From contig CALGYL010000299.1 in assembly GCA_937934775.1 (NCBI GenBank), forward strand, positions 1-7,431: a stretch of 7,431 nt of DNA, written 5' to 3'. The stretch is from an uncultured Clostridia bacterium (GTDB lineage: Bacteria > Bacillota > Clostridia > Christensenellales > Aristaeellaceae). Shown in pieces: positions 5,883 through 7,431 of this stretch. The position numbers were made by a program, and so were the translations under genes. Within the stretch, counting starts at the first letter, position 1; each line of letters starts with the position of its first letter. The notes beneath the pieces are model-generated. The model made no database searches. It saw nothing but the letters and a program-made list of their open reading frames with translations, and was not told the origin of the DNA.

Positions 5883-6431
5883 CTACTCGCTCCACCCGCT
5901 TTTCTGAAGCGGCGCGCGGAGGCGGCTCGCAAGGAGCGCGGCGAGGGTGATCTTGACCGCCTCGCCGGGCAGAAACGGGAACACGCAGTAGCCCAGGCTG
6001 ACCCAGAGGCTATTTTGGGTCATGATCATGAACCAGGCGGTGCCCAGCGTATAGCATGAGAGGGTGCCGATTACCAACGCGAGAGCCAGCTTCAGATTCC
6101 ATTTGCCCAAACCCCACCGGCGGCTCAGGAAGCCCGTCAGGAACGCGCAGGCGACGTAACCGACGATGTAGCCGCCGGTCGGCCCGGCGACCTTCTGCAG
6201 CCCGCCGGAGAAGCCGGAGAACACCGGCACACCCACCGCGCCGATGAGCACATACACGATCATTGACAGCGCGCCGTACTTCGGTCCCAGCAGCGCGCCC
6301 GCCAGATACACCGAGAACAGCGCCAGGTTGATCGGGATGTAGGGCAGCGGAATCTGTACCTGTGTCAAAATGCCGGTCAGCGCGGCGAACACCGCCGCCA
6401 GGATCATGCCTTTGAGCGTCAGCTTTTTCAT
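5883..6431 (-). CDS. bioY: Biotin ECF transporter S component BioY
   Basis: BioY (182 aa, normal length) is the membrane protein that binds biotin and, with the ECF energising module (EcfT plus ATPases), imports it. The sequence is almost wholly hydrophobic with about six helices (roughly 6-24, 34-50, 52-70, 88-103, 113-136, 145-168). Family motifs are IPINLALFSVYLAGALLGPKYG (32-53), GLQKVAGPTGGYIVGY (77-92), including the GPTGGY signature, and FPFLPGEAVKI (151-161), normally FLPGDxxK, with Glu in the place of Asp here. The ATG at 6431 has AAGGAG (6439-6444) seven bases upstream. No ecfA, ecfT or biotin biosynthesis gene is visible, so it probably uses the shared ECF module encoded elsewhere. 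No promoter is evident in the 135-base upstream spacer; it may be read through from uvrA and the coupled gene. I see no BirA-type TTGTTAAC dyad. Confidence 0.95.
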   Translation of the reverse strand: MKKLTLKGMILAAVFAALTGILTQVQIPLPYIPINLALFSVYLAGALLGPKYGALSMIVYVLIGAVGVPVFSGFSGGLQKVAGPTGGYIVGYVACAFLTGFLSRRWGLGKWNLKLALALVIGTLSCYTLGTAWFMIMTQNSLWVSLGYCVFPFLPGEAVKITLAALLASRLRAPLQKSGWSE

Positions 6432-6470
6432 GGCCCGGCTCCTTTTCGCTTGGTGGGTGGTTCGTGGACC

Positions 6471-6556
6471 TGCGCGTTCCTGGCTCTCGAGAAACGGCCG
6501 TCGCGTTTTGCGTTGCGCGTTCTTGATTCTTGGGAAACGCCCGTTGCGGTTCTTGC
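6471..6556. repeat. Imperfect 43-bp tandem direct repeat upstream of bioY
   Basis: Two adjacent units (6471-6513 and 6514-6556) both begin TGCGCGTTC and share GAAAC(G) and CCGT(Y)GCG blocks in register. By hand alignment about 31 of 43 positions agree. A further TGCGCG (6559-6564) just after could be the start of a third, truncated unit. The first unit contains the palindrome TCTCGAGA (6485-6492). The repeats fill most of the noncoding spacer between the gene after uvrA and bioY. I know no operator or riboswitch that fits them. Confidence 0.6.
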
Positions 6557-6566
6557 GCTGCGCGGG

Positions 6567-7256
6567 TCAGTCCCATTGCACCGCGCCGATGAGCGCGCGG
6601 GTGAGTTGAGCCGGGGTTTCGATTCGCTGCCCGGGAATGTGAAAGGGGCGATAGAGCAGCAGCTTGACGGATTCGTCCACCCACTCCGCCCGAGAATCCG
6701 CAAGCGGCGTGGGGGCGCGGGTGACGCCAGCCTCCGCCAGCGCGCCGGGAATGCGCGGGAGCGCGTCCGGTGCGGCGGAGAGCTCCAGAAGTTCCCCGTC
6801 CTTTACGGCCAGCCACAGAAGGAGCCGTTCGCCCTCAAAGATGCCCAGCGGGTTCGGAAGCTCGGAAAGCCGCGCGTCCCATGCCTCGGGGTTTTCCCGG
6901 GCCAGCATGCCGGGATGACGCCCGGCGTAGAGCCCGTACAGCCCCCGCATCGCCGCGCGGTCCGCTTCCGTCAGCCTTTCCAGCGCCTCCGGCGCGGCGG
7001 CGGCGGGCTTTGCGTAGCCCCTTGGCATCACCGTCCACCCGTCCGGCGCGGGGCCGGGAAAGCGGGCCATCAGAAGCGGCGCGCCGGTTTCCTTTGCCGC
7101 CTGCCATGCCATGGCGGTCCATGCTTCCGGCGTTTCGATCCTAGGGCGGACAGAGGCCGCAGGGTTCCGGCCTTCCGGCGCGTCAAACTTCGGGCGCACC
7201 CTTACGCAGGAGACGCGAATGCCGCCAATGTACATTGCGCAGGGTTCGGCCTTCAC
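6567..7256 (-). CDS. Unknown protein coupled to uvrA; possible decayed Eis-like GNAT protein
   Basis: This 229-aa protein is not one I can name. It is soluble, rich in Ala, Pro and Arg, with no signal peptide or cysteine motif. The segment LYGLYAGRHPGMLARENPEAWDARL (107-130) followed by LGIFEGERLLLWLAVKDGELLELSA (137-161) resembles the middle domain of Eis-type acetyltransferases (a helix with an RxPG-like turn, then a beta hairpin). The N-terminus, YIGGIRVSCVRVRPKFDAPEG (9-29) and AAKETGAPLLMARF (53-66), resembles the GNAT strand leading to the acetyl-CoA loop, but the RxxGxG/A loop itself is absent and the first strands would be missing. This assignment is a weak inference. The GTG start at 7256 overlaps the uvrA stop in GTGA, with GGAGGG (7266-7271) nine bases upstream, so translation is coupled to uvrA. 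The long, uninterrupted, GC-biased frame supports a real gene. Confidence 0.7.
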   Translation of the reverse strand: MKAEPCAMYIGGIRVSCVRVRPKFDAPEGRNPAASVRPRIETPEAWTAMAWQAAKETGAPLLMARFPGPAPDGWTVMPRGYAKPAAAAPEALERLTEADRAAMRGLYGLYAGRHPGMLARENPEAWDARLSELPNPLGIFEGERLLLWLAVKDGELLELSAAPDALPRIPGALAEAGVTRAPTPLADSRAEWVDESVKLLLYRPFHIPGQRIETPAQLTRALIGAVQWD

Positions 7257-7431
7257 GGGGCCATGCCCTCCGTCTGGAACACGCGCTTCAGGTACTGGCC
7301 GGTGAAGCTTTCGGGGTTGTCCGCCACCTGTTCGGGCGTTCCGCAGGCGACAATGGTGCCGCCCCGCGCGCCGCCCTCCGGGCCCAGGTCCAGGATGTAG
7401 TCGGCGGTCTTGATCACGTCCAGGTTGTGCT
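7253..7431 (-). CDS. uvrA: Excinuclease ABC subunit A, C-terminal end (partial)
   Basis: Only the last 58 codons are inside the window; the gene runs off the right edge. The visible sequence starts with HNLDVIKTADYILDLGPEGG, where the leading histidine is the switch (H-loop) residue of the second ABC ATPase domain. It continues with GGTIVACGTPEQVA and FTGQYLKRVF, the usual UvrA tail. UvrA dimers scan DNA for bulky lesions and load UvrB in nucleotide excision repair. The C-terminus TEGMAP is short, without extension. The stop codon overlaps the next gene's GTG by four bases. Confidence 0.96.
   Translation of the reverse strand, partial: HNLDVIKTADYILDLGPEGGARGGTIVACGTPEQVADNPESFTGQYLKRVFQTEGMAP

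Noticed and set aside
6432..6566. BirA-type biotin operator or sigma-A promoter for bioY
   Set aside because: No TTGTTAAC-type dyad and no credible -35/-10 pair were found on the minus strand.
6450..7400. 316-codon open frame on the plus strand opposite uvrA and the coupled gene
   Set aside because: It crosses the stop and start of two real genes and a repeat-filled spacer, has an Arg/Gly/Pro-rich composition and no motif.

Overview
The window looks like chromosomal DNA from a GC-rich member of the Firmicutes, probably class Clostridia. The evidence is strong AGGAGG-type ribosome sites in front of every gene, sigma-A promoters with 17-bp spacers, U-tailed intrinsic terminators, GTG starts, and a gene set (DegV, BioY, stand-alone E2-like acyltransferase, DUF2148 ferredoxin-domain protein) typical of that class. 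I see no phage, IS, CRISPR or toxin-antitoxin signature. It reads as ordinary core and near-core genome with a few under-described genes.

Layout. (a) 82-1230, minus: a membrane diguanylate cyclase (seven-helix sensor plus GGDEF), transcribed alone from a near-consensus promoter at 1385-1413 through an unusually long leader of about 148 nt. (b) 1537-3679, minus: a three-gene unit folC - Dabb-domain protein - DUF2148 ferredoxin-domain protein, with a promoter at 3701-3729 and a strong two-tier terminator at 1474-1518; the last two genes overlap by 7 nt. (c) 3849-5706, plus: divergent from folC, a DegV/FakB-type fatty-acid-binding protein followed after 40 nt by a stand-alone E2-like acyltransferase whose DHRxxDG active-site motif reads DERICGG. 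A hairpin terminator at 5753-5796 ends this unit. (d) 5797-5882: a GC-rich palindromic spacer. (e) 5883-7431, minus: the 3' end of uvrA, a translationally coupled gene of unknown function (possibly a decayed Eis-like GNAT protein), a spacer with an imperfect 43-bp tandem repeat, and bioY (biotin ECF transporter S component).

How the genes fit together. The folC unit joins a folate/polyglutamate ligase to two small proteins without a defined role. The degV unit joins a probable fatty-acid carrier to a CoA-acyltransferase fold that has lost its canonical catalytic residues, which hints at acyl-group binding or sensing rather than turnover. BioY imports biotin, the cofactor of acetyl-CoA carboxylase, but no ECF ATPase or permease and no other biotin genes are present. 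I did not find a convincing new multi-gene defence or mobile system. The best leads are the degenerate E2-like protein beside DegV, the gene after uvrA, the GGDEF leader and the tandem repeat before bioY.
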